Assembly (NCBI GenBank): GCA_034509755.1
Contig: CM067543.1
Coordinates: 55,918,653 to 55,982,652, forward strand
Direction of reading: 5' to 3'
Source: Anisodus tanguticus
Lineage: Eukaryota; Streptophyta; Magnoliopsida; Solanales; Solanaceae
Length of the DNA stretch: 64,000 nucleotides
The stretch's first letter is position 1. Every line of letters begins with the position of its first letter. The position numbers and the translations under genes are program-made. Positions 41,601 to 53,199 of this stretch are shown piece after piece. Below the pieces are notes generated by a model that worked only from the letters and a program-made list of their open reading frames with translations, made no database searches and was not told the origin of the DNA.

Positions 41601-44015
41601 GTTTACACCAAAAGGAAATAAAGGGAGCGGAGACTACTCTTCCTTGTCCAACCCAAACAATCAGCAGTAGCACGCAACAAGTAGATAACATTAACAAAAA
41701 GCAAAAGTTTCTTTTTCATACAATGCGTGCTCATGAGAAAGTAGCAAGAATCCCCAGATCCTAAGCAGCAGAACTCATATACAACTTGTCAAGACAAAAG
41801 TTCCTGATCCACATATTCTTCCAAGTTTGCACATAATGAAGAGGCTACACTCTGCTTCACCAATGTCTCACAAGATGATTTCCTATAGTGTGCATAGATG
41901 CTAAACAGCTGATTACAGGAATCTAGTTGGCGCGTGAAGGATATATAATCAAGAGATATTAATCTGATACTATGCACAAGTTAATTCAATAGGTAGGTAA
42001 TAGCAAGAGTCACATAAGTGCCACAATCAGGATCCAGCACGGTTAGCTTGACAAATCAGTGGATAGAGGCATCAAAGCAGGATACAGGACAAACGGAAGT
42101 CAGACGCTGCTTTACTGATTTTAAAGCAGAAGATAGAGATTGAATGGAGGAGCAAAGATTTCAAAGCAACAAAAGAACCATGATGAAGGAGAACAGCAGA
42201 CACTAAGATCAACTCTTCTAAAGATAATCACATAAGATGAAACAACGCTAAAGAAAATCAATGAAGGCAAACTGTTAGAACATTTATCTTTTCACCTCAT
42301 CTGAAATCTTAAAAGAAAAAAACATCCGAACTGCATGGTATCAAAGACAAAGAAAAAAACATCCGAACTGCATGTTATCTAAGACATCGAAATCTTAAAA
42401 GAAAAACTAGTTCACTAAGATTGTCTTTTTCTTATATGAAATTGAAGAAAAAAATAGAGAAATTCTGTAGACAGATAACAAAGGAAGAGCATCCAAGATC
42501 AACCTACTCACCAGTGGTTGTTTTTTTGGTTCCTCAGAAGGATGCTGCTGCTCATTGTTCTTCTCTTTATCTTCAACAGAAACCTCAGACGTGTTATCAA
42601 TTGCTTTAAGTGCAGCTAACCACCTTTTCATCAACTGAACTCTCTCTGGTCCCTTGCAGGAAATAGAAGCTTCTTCCAATCTTTGGACCGTCTGTTTAAA
42701 GCTTTTGAAGTTCCTATTCCCCTGTCATGAACAAACGAATTATCCATGCTTTCTGTACTTCACATAAAAAAATGAAGTGCAATCACAAGGGTTCCTAGAC
42801 ATAGAATTGGACAGTTCACAAAAGATTGTATATTAATTGAGCTCTATTTGAGCTCTGTGCTTATATGCGATAGCCCTGTAGCATTTCTTACTTTTTCCAA
42901 TCAAATATTTTTTTAACTCATTTACGATTGATGTATCAGCAAAGCAAACAAATTATTAGATGCATTCATTTATTTTATCTAATTCATATTATTACTAGCA
43001 TTCAGTTATTAGTTTCTCTAGTCTGCTTTTGATTGATCTATAGAGGATTCATATAGTCAATCTCTACTATTTAGGATTGAGGGCTTGGTTGATTGATTCA
43101 TTATTGAATTTACAAAATAGATAGGAGGTTGTGGAGGACACGGATTAGGGTAGAAGAGGACACGGATTAGGGTAAAAGGTTGGTCGTAATGAGTTGTCTC
43201 ACTTATCCTTCCACACTAGTAGTCATAGTATTGGTAGTTTCTTGTCCGTCGACTCCTATTACTATCTGTTGTTTCTCGTACCTCGATTATCTTATTATTT
43301 TGTTGTAGTTACTATTTTTTTTAGAATGCTTTGTCATGCTTTCTACAGTATTTTGTCATAATCTCTTCACGTTTGTTATTTATTTTTCCGACTTGCTTTG
43401 ATATGCTTTTCCTTGAGCCTCGGAAACAACCTCGGGAGGGTAGACTCGACTTGTGGGATTACACGGGGTATGTTGTTGTTGTTGTTATCACATTAAGCCT
43501 AACCAGCAGGTTTATTGAGCTAAGTAGTCAGAAACACAAAATCTGATTGCATTCAAATTTTAATTGCTAGTCTCCTAAAAGTATAATGACTTGCAACCAG
43601 CACATCATTTCAATTCTCAACCGACTACTTCACCAAACAACATTATACTTACCTCTCCTTCTAATTAACCTATACGCAATCACATTATAAAAATGAAGCA
43701 AATTTTTTCTCCTTCACACATGAACAACTAACAACTATCAATATCACTTATACGCACTAGTAGCTAGGAGTACACAATTTAAATCGCAATGCACTATGCT
43801 TTCGATATTTGATACTAACACATATATTTAGCTCAATAGATCAAGAATAACTGAAATAAACTTACAATGCGATCCTGTAAGATTTTAGCGCCTTCAGCAA
43901 CTGCGTGACCGGCATGTTGAACAACGGAATCGGCGTAATTCCTAACAGTACGTGTGAGGTTGCTGTTATTCCCAACCTCAACTGCTTTATTCATAGCTGA
44001 TCTCAACCACGACAT
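29699..44015 (-). CDS. plant coiled-coil protein of unknown function, 18 exons, 722 aa
   Basis: Coding exons in reading order: 43866-44015, 42512-42721, 40998-41093, 40568-40620, 40317-40413, 40154-40227, 39119-39230, 36428-36538, 35717-35793, 33816-33882, 33375-33440, 31720-31827, 31461-31591, 31230-31296, 31077-31144, 30902-30998, 30302-30372, 29699-30212. All are GT-AG; the total of 2,169 nt closes in frame. The protein begins [20 protein letters not shown] and has a conserved-looking [20 protein letters not shown] block. Long heptad-like, Lys/Glu-rich helices follow through the middle (for example EIAALEKQR-type segments), and the tail (607-678) is acidic and Ala/Pro/Lys-rich with an internal duplication. 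No membrane segment or enzyme motif is visible. It resembles an uncharacterised plant family known to me only as a coiled-coil protein; I cannot assign a function. Several introns contain LINE, SINE and MITE insertions. Confidence 0.85.
32458..32550 (+). mobile_element. short RTE/TTG-tail insertion in intron 11 of the coiled-coil gene
   Basis: The 93 bp insert reads GTAGGGGTAAGGTCTGCGTA, CTACCCTCCCCAGACCCC, then TGTTGTTGTTGATG. This is the 3' end shared by RTE LINEs and their SINE partners. It is flanked by a perfect 10 bp duplication AACCAAAGAC (32448-32457, 32551-32560). It is strongly 5'-truncated. Confidence 0.8.
34016..34233. mobile_element. Stowaway MITE in intron 9 of the coiled-coil gene
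   Basis: The 218 bp element has ends CTCCCTCCGTCCCAATTTAT and ATAAATTGGGACAGAGGGAG, near-perfect inverted repeats. It is flanked by TA at 34014-34015 and 34234-34235. It is the best-preserved Stowaway copy in the window. Confidence 0.9.
35208..35362 (+). mobile_element. SolS-like SINE with internal deletion
   Basis: The 5' segment GGCCTATTGGTCAATGA joins directly to the body TTCTTCCCATCTGCCTAAGC, GGTGGACAGAGTTATCCGGT and the 3' segment TGAACACCACCATCATAAG. Compared with the copy at 51125, the internal promoter part with GAGGTTTC...AAATTCC is missing. A second SINE is inserted in its tail. Confidence 0.65.
35363..35546 (-). mobile_element. Au-like tRNA-derived SINE, near full length
   Basis: Read on the minus strand, the 184 bp element starts AGAGCCTTGGATTAGCTGG (tRNA-like A box) and has GGTCACGGATTCAAGCC as B box. 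It ends TTAGTGCACCGTTCTGCCC followed by a T run. The flanks CACCACCATCATAAGAAA (35345-35362) and CACCACCGTCATAAGAAA (35547-35564) are an 18 bp duplication with one mismatch. It is inserted in the tail of a SolS-like SINE within intron 8 of the coiled-coil gene. Confidence 0.85.
36570..38177 (-). mobile_element. RTE-clade LINE, 5'-truncated, in intron 7 of the coiled-coil gene
   Basis: The minus strand encodes [20 protein letters not shown] (RT domain), a degraded catalytic box reading FTDN instead of FADD near 37758, [33 protein letters not shown] and [14 protein letters not shown]. Stops and frameshifts separate the pieces. The 3' end (36570 side) has a (TTG)n tail. A perfect 18 bp duplication ACAACGGTCATTTGACTA flanks it (36552-36569, 38178-38195). 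The 1.6 kb copy lies in the same sense as the host gene. Confidence 0.93.
41455..41640. repeat. dispersed repeat, possibly L1-type LINE 3' end
   Basis: TAAAAGTAGTTCATTCATAA followed by CATGGCCAAATTGACCGTAT and ACAAGGGGTATACCAAAAGG resembles a phrase common in Solanaceae introns that I associate with L1 LINE 3' regions. It lies inside an intron (exon 2-exon 3) of the coiled-coil gene. Ends are not defined. Confidence 0.35.
43118..43487 (+). mobile_element. RTE LINE 3' fragment in intron 1 of the coiled-coil gene
   Basis: It starts GTTGTGGAGGACACGGATTA, with the segment GAGGACACGGATTAGGGTA repeated in tandem. It continues with the RTE 3' region (TTGAGCCTCGGAAACAACC) and ends GGGATTACACGGGGTATGTT plus TTG repeats. 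It is 5'-truncated and lacks the RT domain. Confidence 0.8.
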
Positions 44016-44335
44016 TTTTTTATTTATTTTTTCCAATTGAAAATTGAAAATTGAAAATTTCCCCTTCAAATTAGGGTTTCGTAACAGAGAAGAATAAGAA
44101 GAAAATTGAATTTCTATTAATGGTGTAATTTTGGTAATTATTGTTGTAGTTATTGAGGGGATATAGAGGAAGATCGTGCATGCAGATGCAAGGTGTTGTG
44201 CTCCTCGACAAAGTTGAGATTGTGTGAATTGCGTGCGAAGAGCACTGTTGGGACATATTCATGGTCCACCCTGAAAATACAAGTTTTGTAAATTACATTC
44301 AAACCCTGAAAGTTTTTTTCCCTCACTCCTATCCA
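44016..44335 (-). promoter_or_regulatory. 5' leader and proximal promoter of the coiled-coil gene
   Basis: Upstream of the minus-strand ATG, the leader contains three direct TTTTCAATTTTCAATTTTCA-like repeats (44026-44060). A telobox-like AAACCCTAA lies near 44072-44080. An RTE LINE begins about 320 bp upstream, so any distal promoter has been displaced. No clear TATA box is visible. Confidence 0.45.
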
Positions 44336-46587
44336 GGTCATCGAGGGGACCGGTGGTGAATGATAAAAGAAGGTGAAAGCGAAAAAAGTAGAAAACAAGG
44401 ATGAGGTGAAGAAGTGGATGAATAGGGAATTGTATAAGATGGCGATGAATGAGGCAAAGCTAGCGGTTACGGCGGCGAAACAACGACTTTTGAACATTTG
44501 TATGTGGAATTAGAGGGAAAATGCGGGGATAAGAAGTTGTACAGACTAGCCAATGCGAGGGAGGGGAGGTCCCGGGACTTGGATCACGTGAGGTGCATCA
44601 AGGACGAGGACGGTAAAGTACTGGTGTAGGACGTGCATATTAGGCGGATGTGGTAGTCTTACTTCCATAAACTCTTGAACGAAAAATAAGATAGAGACAT
44701 TGTGCTGGAAGATCTGAAGCAATTTGATAGGTACCGGGATTGGATATTGTGGAAGCATTAAGGTTGAGGAGGGTTAGGGTGTTGTTCGCAGGATGCGCAT
44801 GGGACGAGCGACCAGTCCTGATGAGATCCCAGATAAATTTTTTTGGAAGAGCGCAGGCATGGCAGGTTTGGAGTGGCTAACGGGGTTGTTTAATGTTATT
44901 TTTAAGACAGCGAGAATGCCCGAATAATGTAGGTGGAGTATAATGATTCCTTTGTACAAGAACAAATGTGATATCCAGAGTTGCAACAACTATAGGGGTA
45001 TCAAGCTACTAAGTCACACTATGGAAGTTTAGGAAAGAGTCATGGAGATGAGGATGAGAAGAGACGTGTCTATCTCCGAGAACCAGTTTGGATTCATGCG
45101 GACGTTCGACTACAAAAGTCATTTATCTTATTAGGAGGTTGGTGGAACAGTATAGGGAGAGGAAGAGAGACTTACATATGATTTATCGACCTCGAGAAGA
45201 AATATGACAAAGTCCCTAGGGAGGTTCTATGGAGATGTTTGGAGGTTAGAAGTGTACATGTGGCGTACACTAGTGCAATCAAGAATATGTATGATGTAGC
45301 CAAGATCAGGGTACGGACAGTAGGAGGAGACTCAGAGCATTTTCCAGTGATGATGGGACTGCACCAGGGATCAACTCTTAGCACATTCCTATTTTCCTTG
45401 GTGATGGATGGACTGACGCAACAAATCTAAGGGGAGGTGCCATGGTGTATGTTATTCGCAGACGACATAACCCAAATTGATGAGACTCGCAACTGAGTGA
45501 ATGCTAAGCTGGAGGTTTGGAGGCATACTCTAGAGTCTAAATGGTTCAGGCTGAGTAGACTAAGACAAAATACTTGGAGTGCAAGTTCAGTAACGGGAGA
45601 GCCCTTGTGACAGACGTTGATGTGAGGCTTGGTACTCAGGTCATTCAAAATAAAGGAAGGTTCAAGTACCTCGAGTCTATTATCCAAGAGAATGTAGAGA
45701 TTGATGACGATGTCACACATCGTATTGGGGGAATGTGGATGAAATGGAGGCTCGCATCTGGAGTCTTGTGCGGTAAAAATGTGCCACCAAAACTTAAAGG
45801 AAATTCTATAGGGTGGTGGTTAGACCGACTATGTTGTATAGGGCAGAGTGTTGGCCGGTCAAGACTTCGCACACCCAAAAGATAAAAGTTGCGGAGATGA
45901 TGATGCTAAAATGGATGTGTGGGCATACAAGGAGGGATAGAATTACAAATGATGATATCTAGGACAGAGTGGGAGTGGCCTCGATGGAGGATAAGATGCG
46001 GGAAGCGAGGTTGATATGGTTTGTGCACATGCAAATGAGAGACACAAATGCCCCAGTGCGGAAGTGTGAAAGATTGGCTATGGACGGGTACATGATGGGT
46101 AGAGGTAGGCTGAAGAAGTATTTGGGAGATGTGATTAGACGGGATATTGTGCAGGTGCAACTCACTGAGGACATGACCTTAGATAGGGTGTTATGGAGGA
46201 TACGAATTAGGGTAGTAGGTAGTCCAACGTAGTCCTACATACGCTTACAAACTGATAGTTGTAGTGTTATTATTGTAGGCTCGCTTAGCCTATCATATTA
46301 GTAGGCACAATATTGCTTTATAGTCTATTGTCGTTTGATTTATGTTGATATATGTATTTTGTTTGTCTTATTTACCTGCATTAGTTATTGCTTCTTTTTC
46401 AGAAGTCGCTATCATGGCTTAGTCACTTTGTTTGTCTTACTTTGCTTGTGCTTGTGCTTTGTCTTGAGTCGAAGGTCTCTCGGAAACAGCCGCTCTACCT
46501 ACCAATGTAGAGGTAAGATCTACGTACACTCTACCCTCCACAGACCCTACATTGTGAGATTTCACTGGGTATATTGTTGGTGTTGTT
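44336..46587 (+). mobile_element. RTE-clade LINE, 2.25 kb, upstream of the coiled-coil gene
   Basis: The ORF pieces are [17 protein letters not shown] RT sequence near 45210-45250, [20 protein letters not shown] near 45310-45370, intact catalytic FADD near 45460, [31 protein letters not shown] and [24 protein letters not shown] stop just before GEVPWCMLFADD (near 45428), plus frameshifts, inactivate it. The tail ends TTGTTGGTGTTGTT. Flanking ACTCCTATCCA (44325-44335) and ACTCCCATCCA (46588-46598) are an 11 bp target duplication with one mismatch. Confidence 0.9.
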
Positions 46588-46758
46588 ACTCCCATCCAAC
46601 ATTTGGTACCTAAGTAGGCGTGAGAAATATGGATTCACGCAGGAAAATATCACTTTACTAAGTAGAGTACTTCATATCAAAGTTATTATATTCTCATGAC
46701 TTGAACTCGAGACCTTTGATCAAATTAAATATGAAAAGGTAAAGACTATTCTACCACA

Positions 46759-46986
46759 ATCTCGTTTGGTATGAGGAATAATAGATAATTAATCACGGGA
46801 TTAAATTTGAGATGAGTTTATCCCACGTTCGGTTGGATAAAATTGTGGTATAACTAATTCCGGGATAGTTATCCCGGGATTGTAGTATTATTTTATCCAT
46901 GTGGGAGGATGGAATAACTAATCCAAAGATAACAATTCCGAAATAATTAATCCTGGATAACTTGTTTCCAACCAAACGACCCCTAA
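46759..46986. mobile_element. fold-back MITE (GTCGTTTGGTT-type ends)
   Basis: The left end TCTCGTTTGGTATGAGGAAT and the reverse complement of the right end, GGGTCGTTTGGTTGGAAAC, are inverted repeats. Inner GATTAATCACGGGATTA and TAATCCTGGATAA are also complementary. The central GATAGTTATCCCGGGATTGT is itself palindromic. The target duplication is unclear. Confidence 0.6.
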
Positions 46987-48270
46987 TGGTCTAATCGAAC
47001 TAGTTTGGTTATCGAAATTATGCAAATAACTTCCTATAAAATTATGTATGTACTTTGTTTGGTTGCATTTTTATTTTCTTCGATTTAAGTAAATCAGCAT
47101 AATTTTATATTGAAATTTTGGTATAATTCTTATAACAATTAATGTATGATAACAATAGAGAGATTATCTATAATGAATTGAATATGTAAGATGGCAAAGT
47201 TGCTTTTAAAAAACCAGTCAAGGAGGGATATTGAATAAAAATTTTGCATGGTTCAAAGTTGCATGTTTACACCATCATATCACCTAGGTAATCTCATTTG
47301 ATTAGCCTTAATTAGTAGATTATAATAACTATATAGGTGGACGGAAAAACTTTATTGAATTGAGTTTGGGGTAGAAGGTTCAAGTAGGATAAGTAACATG
47401 CTGTATTTAATGTTAAATTACAATGTCATATATAACTTAATTAAACCCTGTATAATAAAGTGGTTGGATATAAAACCTTCTTATGTACGTAATTTAAAAT
47501 ATTTCGAGCTTTCTTACTTTTTAAAATGCCTTTTGACCTTATGATGAATATGACTATCTTAGTAATTAATTAAAGAGCATTAAACTAGGACAGCTATGGC
47601 GTTAAGTGTGAGTAAATGTGCTACCAAACTCCAACTCTTTAATTGATCCAGTCTAAAATATTTGGCACTTATCGTTTCAATTTAAATTAACTGAATTTAT
47701 ATATATTGCATCAAGTTATATTTTGATTACTGTTTAACTTTTATATAACAGTTGATAATACGTAAAGCTAATAACCTGTATCTAAGACAAACAACTTGAT
47801 GCAATAGACATACATTACATCGAAAGAGTAAGCGAAAAATAGGATATGTAACCTGTAATAACAGAATAAATCACACTTAAAATCTACAAATTCTTTATGT
47901 TGCAACTCTACATAAGTTAAATCCTTTAGAATTTAGATTCACCATATCCAACTATTGGAGGCCAATTTAATAACTAATATAACAATAGATCTTAGGGAAT
48001 ATTAAGAAATAAAACGCCCATTAATCATTGATAGAATAATTAGTAATTCATAATTGTAATTAGTAATTATTATAGAATCATATGTAAATGGTAGGAAGTA
48101 ATTAGTAATTATTCTATCAATCATCAGCCATGAAACTATAGTCACGCATGTTCTATTAAATTTGAAATTGCAACAAATTTACACCTAAAACCCAACTTTG
48201 AAACAACTTGTAATGAATTACCAAAAAAAAAAGTATTATCGAGTACACTTTTATGATATTATCACTATTA
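46987..48270. other. intergenic, AT-rich, nothing recognised
   Basis: The last part near 48156-48270 is presumably the 3' UTR of the minus-strand ABCG gene. Around 48040-48120 GTAATTAGTAATTATT is repeated around AATAATTAGTAATTCATAA, a small palindrome-rich patch. No gene is seen. Confidence 0.4.
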
Positions 48271-50448
48271 CTACCTTCTTTTGTTCTTACTTCCCAATAA
48301 CAAGCAGAAATAAAACAAAATTCTAAAGAAGAATCCCCATGCAATTGTTACCCACAAGCAATTCCATTTATTCAGCTGAGTGATCCCTTGCTGCACCAGT
48401 ATATCTGCACCAGTAGTCACACATGTTGAACTTGTTATCCTTACCTTCAATGTTGTGCTTATACTGCCCAACAACTTCTCCTTTAACGAATTTGGTACAG
48501 CTCCGAGTGGGCTGTTATCGAACAATTGGACCCCACGAACGAAGCATTTCGTGGGGTCCTTGAATTCGTTCTGTAACACTGCTTCATAAGGATACTTCAC
48601 GAGCGAGAGGTAATGGAACCAGATCCAGTAAGACGGGATTCTATCGCGGTTCATGAAAAATCCACTGAAGAGGAGGAAGTAGGCGAGAATTGCGACGACG
48701 ATTGTGTATCCAAGCATGACATGAGGTACGATGCCAGAGAGGAACGTGACAAATGAATTCCCGGCCCAGAAGGAAGCCAAGATGACAATAAAATAGAACA
48801 AAAAGCCCGAAGCTCCACCGTCTAGGCCAACAGCCCAGAACGTCAGGGCCGCGAAGGATATAGCTAGGAAGATCAACGCTGGTATCGAAACCAAAGCGTG
48901 AGAGAGGCAATAAGACGATCTCCTATACGCATTGTACGCCGTTTCCCTCATGAAAATGTACCTTTCCTGAATGAAAACGGGCAACGCGTCCGCACACGTG
49001 TAGTAAGTTGTTGACATGGCGAACGCGAAGAACCCAAGACGTTCCCGTACTCCTTTAGGGGAATTGTCGAGTCGCCAGAACATGGTCGCGAGGATGAAAC
49101 CCGTGACCATGACTGCCCCGAAACGAACTGCAAAAATCTCCTGCATTCGCCATGAGTTTGTGAATGATCGCTTTGACAACACGGCCATTTCGGTCCATAT
49201 TGGATTTGCAAAAGTAGGAACCATAGAAGTAGGATTAGCAGCATCATTTGTTGCACCTGGCACCAATTTCCCTCTAGAAATACTCGCACTTATTGCTTCC
49301 TTTAGTGATAGATCATATCTCGCCGTTGTTGCTTCAGAATTCCGTTTAGTACTTTGCCATGTTCGGTTGAAATCAACTAAAATCTTTGTTCCACCAGGTG
49401 AACCTTCGAGTTCGCGTATTAAATCAAGCGCGAACTCTGTCCTGTTCTCATTTTCCGGAATTGGATGTCCAAAATCTGCGAAAAATTGTGGCAAATGCAA
49501 GGGCGAACCACTGTAAACAGTTAGTCCGCGTGACAAAAAAATCAATCGATCAAGTAAACCGAGAATTCGGTAACTTGGTTGATGTATCGACATGATCACA
49601 ATACTTCCACTATGTGCTATACGTTGAAGTACTTTAATCACCATGAATGCACTAGTGGAATCAAGACCAGATGTAGGTTCATCCAGAAATAAGATGATCG
49701 GATCATGGATGATGTCAATGCCAATTGAGACTCGCCTTCTTTCACCACCAGACACCCCACGATGTCCTTCATCACCTATTATAGTTTTGGCAGCGCTTCG
49801 AAGCCCTAACTGATCGATTAAAGCTTGAACCCTAGCTTTCTTTTTCGATTTCGAGAGGGTACGTGGAAGACGAAACTCTGCTGAGAACATTAGGGTTTCT
49901 TCTACTGTAAGCATCGGATAAAGGATATCATCTTGCATTACATAAGCTGATATAACTTTCAACAACTTCGAATGTAATATCTCTCCATTCAATGTTATAG
50001 CTCCCTTTAAGCTCTTTTTTGCGATTCGATTTGCTAACGCATCGATCAGCGTTGATTTCCCTGAACCAGACGCGCCTAGCACGGCGAGTAACTCTCCATC
50101 ACGCGCCTCACCTGATATATCGTTTAAAAGAACCTTCGTCCTTGTGACCGGCGTTTCATCGTTCCGGCGACCGGAGATCGCCGTAAAAGAAACTTTACGG
50201 CGAGATTTTACGCTGTACGTGAGGTTACTGAATGAAAGTACAAATGGAATATTTGAGTGGTGTAAGTGAGGTTCCATGGTAAGAACTTGGTGTACCGGAG
50301 ATTCATCATCGCCGGCGCCAGCGACATCTCCGACGTTCTTTAACAACTGAGCAAACGTCGGTGACGACATTTCTACAACTTGTCTACGATCATAAAGAGG
50401 TACGCAATCTCTAACTGGTGATACATTTTGTGCTACAATTCTTGACAT
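48271..50448 (-). CDS. ABC transporter G family half-transporter (suberin-type clade)
   Basis: A single uninterrupted exon encodes 725 aa, typical of the intronless ABCG1/2/6/16/20 clade. The cytosolic N-terminal ATPase carries Walker A GASGSGKS (125-132), Q-loop MQDD (171-174), signature VSGGERRR (232-239), Walker B IILFLDE (251-257), SGLD (260-263) and H-loop His289 in SIHQPS. The C-terminal half is an ABC2 membrane domain with about six hydrophobic helices (for example [20 protein letters not shown] and a final [20 protein letters not shown]). Half-transporters dimerise. Members of this clade export fatty-acyl suberin or pollen-wall precursors across the plasma membrane; that substrate is inferred from the clade. 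All catalytic motifs are intact. The ATG at 50446-50448 fits the usual N-terminus. Confidence 0.93.
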   Translation of the reverse strand: MSRIVAQNVSPVRDCVPLYDRRQVVEMSSPTFAQLLKNVGDVAGAGDDESPVHQVLTMEPHLHHSNIPFVLSFSNLTYSVKSRRKVSFTAISGRRNDETPVTRTKVLLNDISGEARDGELLAVLGASGSGKSTLIDALANRIAKKSLKGAITLNGEILHSKLLKVISAYVMQDDILYPMLTVEETLMFSAEFRLPRTLSKSKKKARVQALIDQLGLRSAAKTIIGDEGHRGVSGGERRRVSIGIDIIHDPIILFLDEPTSGLDSTSAFMVIKVLQRIAHSGSIVIMSIHQPSYRILGLLDRLIFLSRGLTVYSGSPLHLPQFFADFGHPIPENENRTEFALDLIRELEGSPGGTKILVDFNRTWQSTKRNSEATTARYDLSLKEAISASISRGKLVPGATNDAANPTSMVPTFANPIWTEMAVLSKRSFTNSWRMQEIFAVRFGAVMVTGFILATMFWRLDNSPKGVRERLGFFAFAMSTTYYTCADALPVFIQERYIFMRETAYNAYRRSSYCLSHALVSIPALIFLAISFAALTFWAVGLDGGASGFLFYFIVILASFWAGNSFVTFLSGIVPHVMLGYTIVVAILAYFLLFSGFFMNRDRIPSYWIWFHYLSLVKYPYEAVLQNEFKDPTKCFVRGVQLFDNSPLGAVPNSLKEKLLGSISTTLKVRITSSTCVTTGADILVQQGITQLNKWNCLWVTIAWGFFFRILFYFCLLLGSKNKRR

Positions 50449-51124
50449 ATTGTTATATATATAATATGTCTCTATAAAGTCTCTAATATGGGAATAATAT
50501 TGTTTTAATGGATATGATTAAGATGCGAATTTAATGGGTAGATGACTACTAACAAAGCTATAGAAGAGGGCAGCGAACAAAATGGCGGTAGTGGCAACTG
50601 ATTTTATGGGTTTTTTTTGTATAAAGAGTTTTCACAGGTTGGAAGTATGTAGATGATGAAATATTTGTGTATGGAACAAGAAAAGAAAACAAGTCCCCCA
50701 CCATTTAAACTAGTGAGCTACTCTCTCTAAGAAAATAAAAGAGCAGACAGCCTACTATATGTACATTATGATCTTAATTAGTACCCTAAGCCCTAAGGGA
50801 GGTTTGGTAGATGGTTCGGAATAATTAATTCCATCATAAAAATTCGTAAAAGATAATACAGTGAAAAATTGTCGCATGATTTTTTTTGTTAATCATGTTG
50901 TCTGAGTCAGTTAATTATTTCGTAAAATATTTACTATGTTCCACTACCAAGGATACAACCATATAGAGCAATACTTATGTGGGGTTTGGTTGCATTAGTA
51001 AATATAATACGTTATTGAAATCTATGTATTATTTCATGTGAGAAAAAAATTGTGGAATAAGAATATATATACTAGAAAAGTGGAAACTAAACTATTTAAC
51101 AACAAAAATACCTTTGAAAAGTAG
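50449..51124. other. upstream region of ABCG, possible promoter
   Basis: The minus-strand gene's leader begins here. A TATATATAT stretch lies about 10-20 bp upstream of the ATG (50455-50470), probably too near to be the core TATA box. A GGTTTGGTAGATGGTTCGGA segment near 50802 suggests one end of a worn MITE. No coding sequence is seen. Confidence 0.4.
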
Positions 51125-51330
51125 TACCCAAGGGGTGAGTTAGTGGGTTGAGAATCATGAGGTTTCGTCTTTAAATTCCACCGAATGCAAAAATATTACT
51201 CCTAGTTGATTTGTTCTCTTTTGCCCAAGCATTGGTGAATAGAGTTATCTGATATCTGTGGTGGTGGAAGGTAATAGGTAAAGTTGAAGTACGTGCAAGC
51301 TTGTCCGAACACTACAATTATAAAAAAAGA
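51125..51330 (+). mobile_element. SolS-like SINE
   Basis: Key stretches are GTGGGTTGAGAATCATGAGG, CTTTAAATTCCACCGAATGC (B-box-like region), CCAAGCATTGGTGAATAGAG, GTGGTGGTGGAAGGTAATAG and GTGCAAGCTTGTCCGAACAC, ending in an A-rich tail. The same family occurs at 24428, 35208 and 55545. This copy retains both the promoter region and the tail. Confidence 0.7.
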
Positions 51331-52548
51331 AATACTTCATATATAACAATCTCTTCTTTATTAATCACTGAGTAAAGTATTAATTTTTTAAATTATTAAT
51401 TCGTAACTAATATGTGAACTAGACGATTTCCAATTACAAATTTTGTTCTAATTGGGGTAAGGGCTTAAGAGGAGGATATTATAAAATATCTTGATGAATT
51501 AGGGAGGATGAGAAGAATATTAAGACCATAAGGAGTGAGATGACCTAAATCTCCTAATCTTTTATCTACACGTCTGGTTTTATTGGGTAGGGGTAGAGCA
51601 CACGTGAGTAGTTGTTATTTGAGGAAGTTTGTGTCATGTGGACACAAAGGATGTTTTTGTTTATGCCAGGTTTCTTATAAGTCTTGTGTATATTAGGTGT
51701 GGATGGTAATCTACTGACAGTAGATTACTGTTTGAGCAAGAAATATGGGTAGAAAAATGCGGCAAAGAGTTCAGAGTTTTGTATAAAAAGGCTATTTCTA
51801 CATAAAAATCATTTTAAAAAAACTAATTACTCATAAATCGTTTATTATTAAAAAAGTTGGGGTGTCAAATAAATGATTGGGTTAAAATAGGCTAGCTCAA
51901 TGAACATATAAAGTAAAATTCGCATAATATTTGCTTGTGTCAAAATAAAAGATAAATTTGAACTAAACAATGACACATCACCTAATCAACAAACTAAAAT
52001 ACCAATAAAAGTTTGTTCAATTATCTTATCATGATCAAACTAATAATTTTTTTATTTATTACGAGTATATCAAACAAATCTTAAAAAGTACATACTTATT
52101 TTTCTATGGTTTGAGAAGATCTTTTAGGGGTCAAGTTGAGGTGAAATTATAATGCAATTAAAGTAAATCAAATTTTAAAATTAGCTATAGGTACTCATGA
52201 ATATAAATATATGTCCAACTGGTTCAAATTTGGACGAATTAGATAAATTGTTTTTTTTCGATTTAAATTTGGCAATTTTATACGCTACGTACAATAGAAA
52301 ATTGCAGGGTAACTTCTTGTATATCTTCCTAATTACTCAATCCAAATTCACTTGAATTAGACTTCAATTAATTTCAGGACAGGTACTTTCTTCTGTCCTC
52401 AATAAGTAATTTTTAGCTCATTAAACTTTATTTAGAATAGGTATTTTTTAAAAAAAAACATCAAGAAGCTATTAATTTTATTAGTTTCTAGAAGTCTTCT
52501 ATTACTTCTTTACGTTTTTCTATGAGTAAATCATAATATTATTAAGTA
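51331..52548. other. intergenic, AT-rich, nothing recognised
   Basis: No gene or well-defined repeat could be supported. The T/A content is high and open frames are short. Confidence 0.4.
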
Positions 52549-52793
52549 CTCCATCTTTCTCAATTTAACTGTCACTTTAGCTCAAAATAATTGTCATTAT
52601 AAGAATTCAAGATTAAAATTAACAGTTATTTCCAACTATACCTTTAATATATAATATTCAAGTATTTAAGAGGAAAATCATCAATATACTTTTATTAAAT
52701 AGGACAACTTAATAAATTATATTTTACACTTATTATTTTCTTAATGAACGTCAAAAATAGCTGAAACAGAGTTAAAATATACTGGAGGGAGAC
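52549..52793. mobile_element. Stowaway-like MITE, worn
   Basis: It begins CTCCATCTTTCTCAATTTAA after TA at 52547-52548 and ends near GGAGGGAGACTA. The inverted ends are imperfect and the right boundary is approximate. The length of about 245 bp fits the class. Confidence 0.55.
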
Positions 52794-53199
52794 TATTTTC
52801 TTAATGGTGTATCAAACCTAATAATTATTTCCTTCGATCCATTTTAGTTGTAGTGCGTACTAAAAATAATTAACTAGTTCAAAATAGTTATCACTTCAAA
52901 TAATCAAGATATAGTTTATTATTTTTTCCATTTTGTTATTAGTGTAAATTATTCTTGAAAATAATATATACTGATTACATCAAAATTTAAACATGAAGAG
53001 TATAAACACGTAATTGATGGAGTATATAAACACATACATGAGAGGATATAAATTGAAAAGAGATTGATATAATGAAAGATTAAAGATATAAATAAGGATT
53101 TCATAATTAAAAAAAATATTAATAATTTTTAAGAAACATATAAAAGAGAATGTTGGATATGTAAAGCACGTACGGGAATAGTAAATAACTATTACAGTG

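Noticed and set aside
49016..49516. 166-codon + strand frame
   Set aside because: It is the antisense of the ABCG coding sequence, which has every expected ATPase motif.
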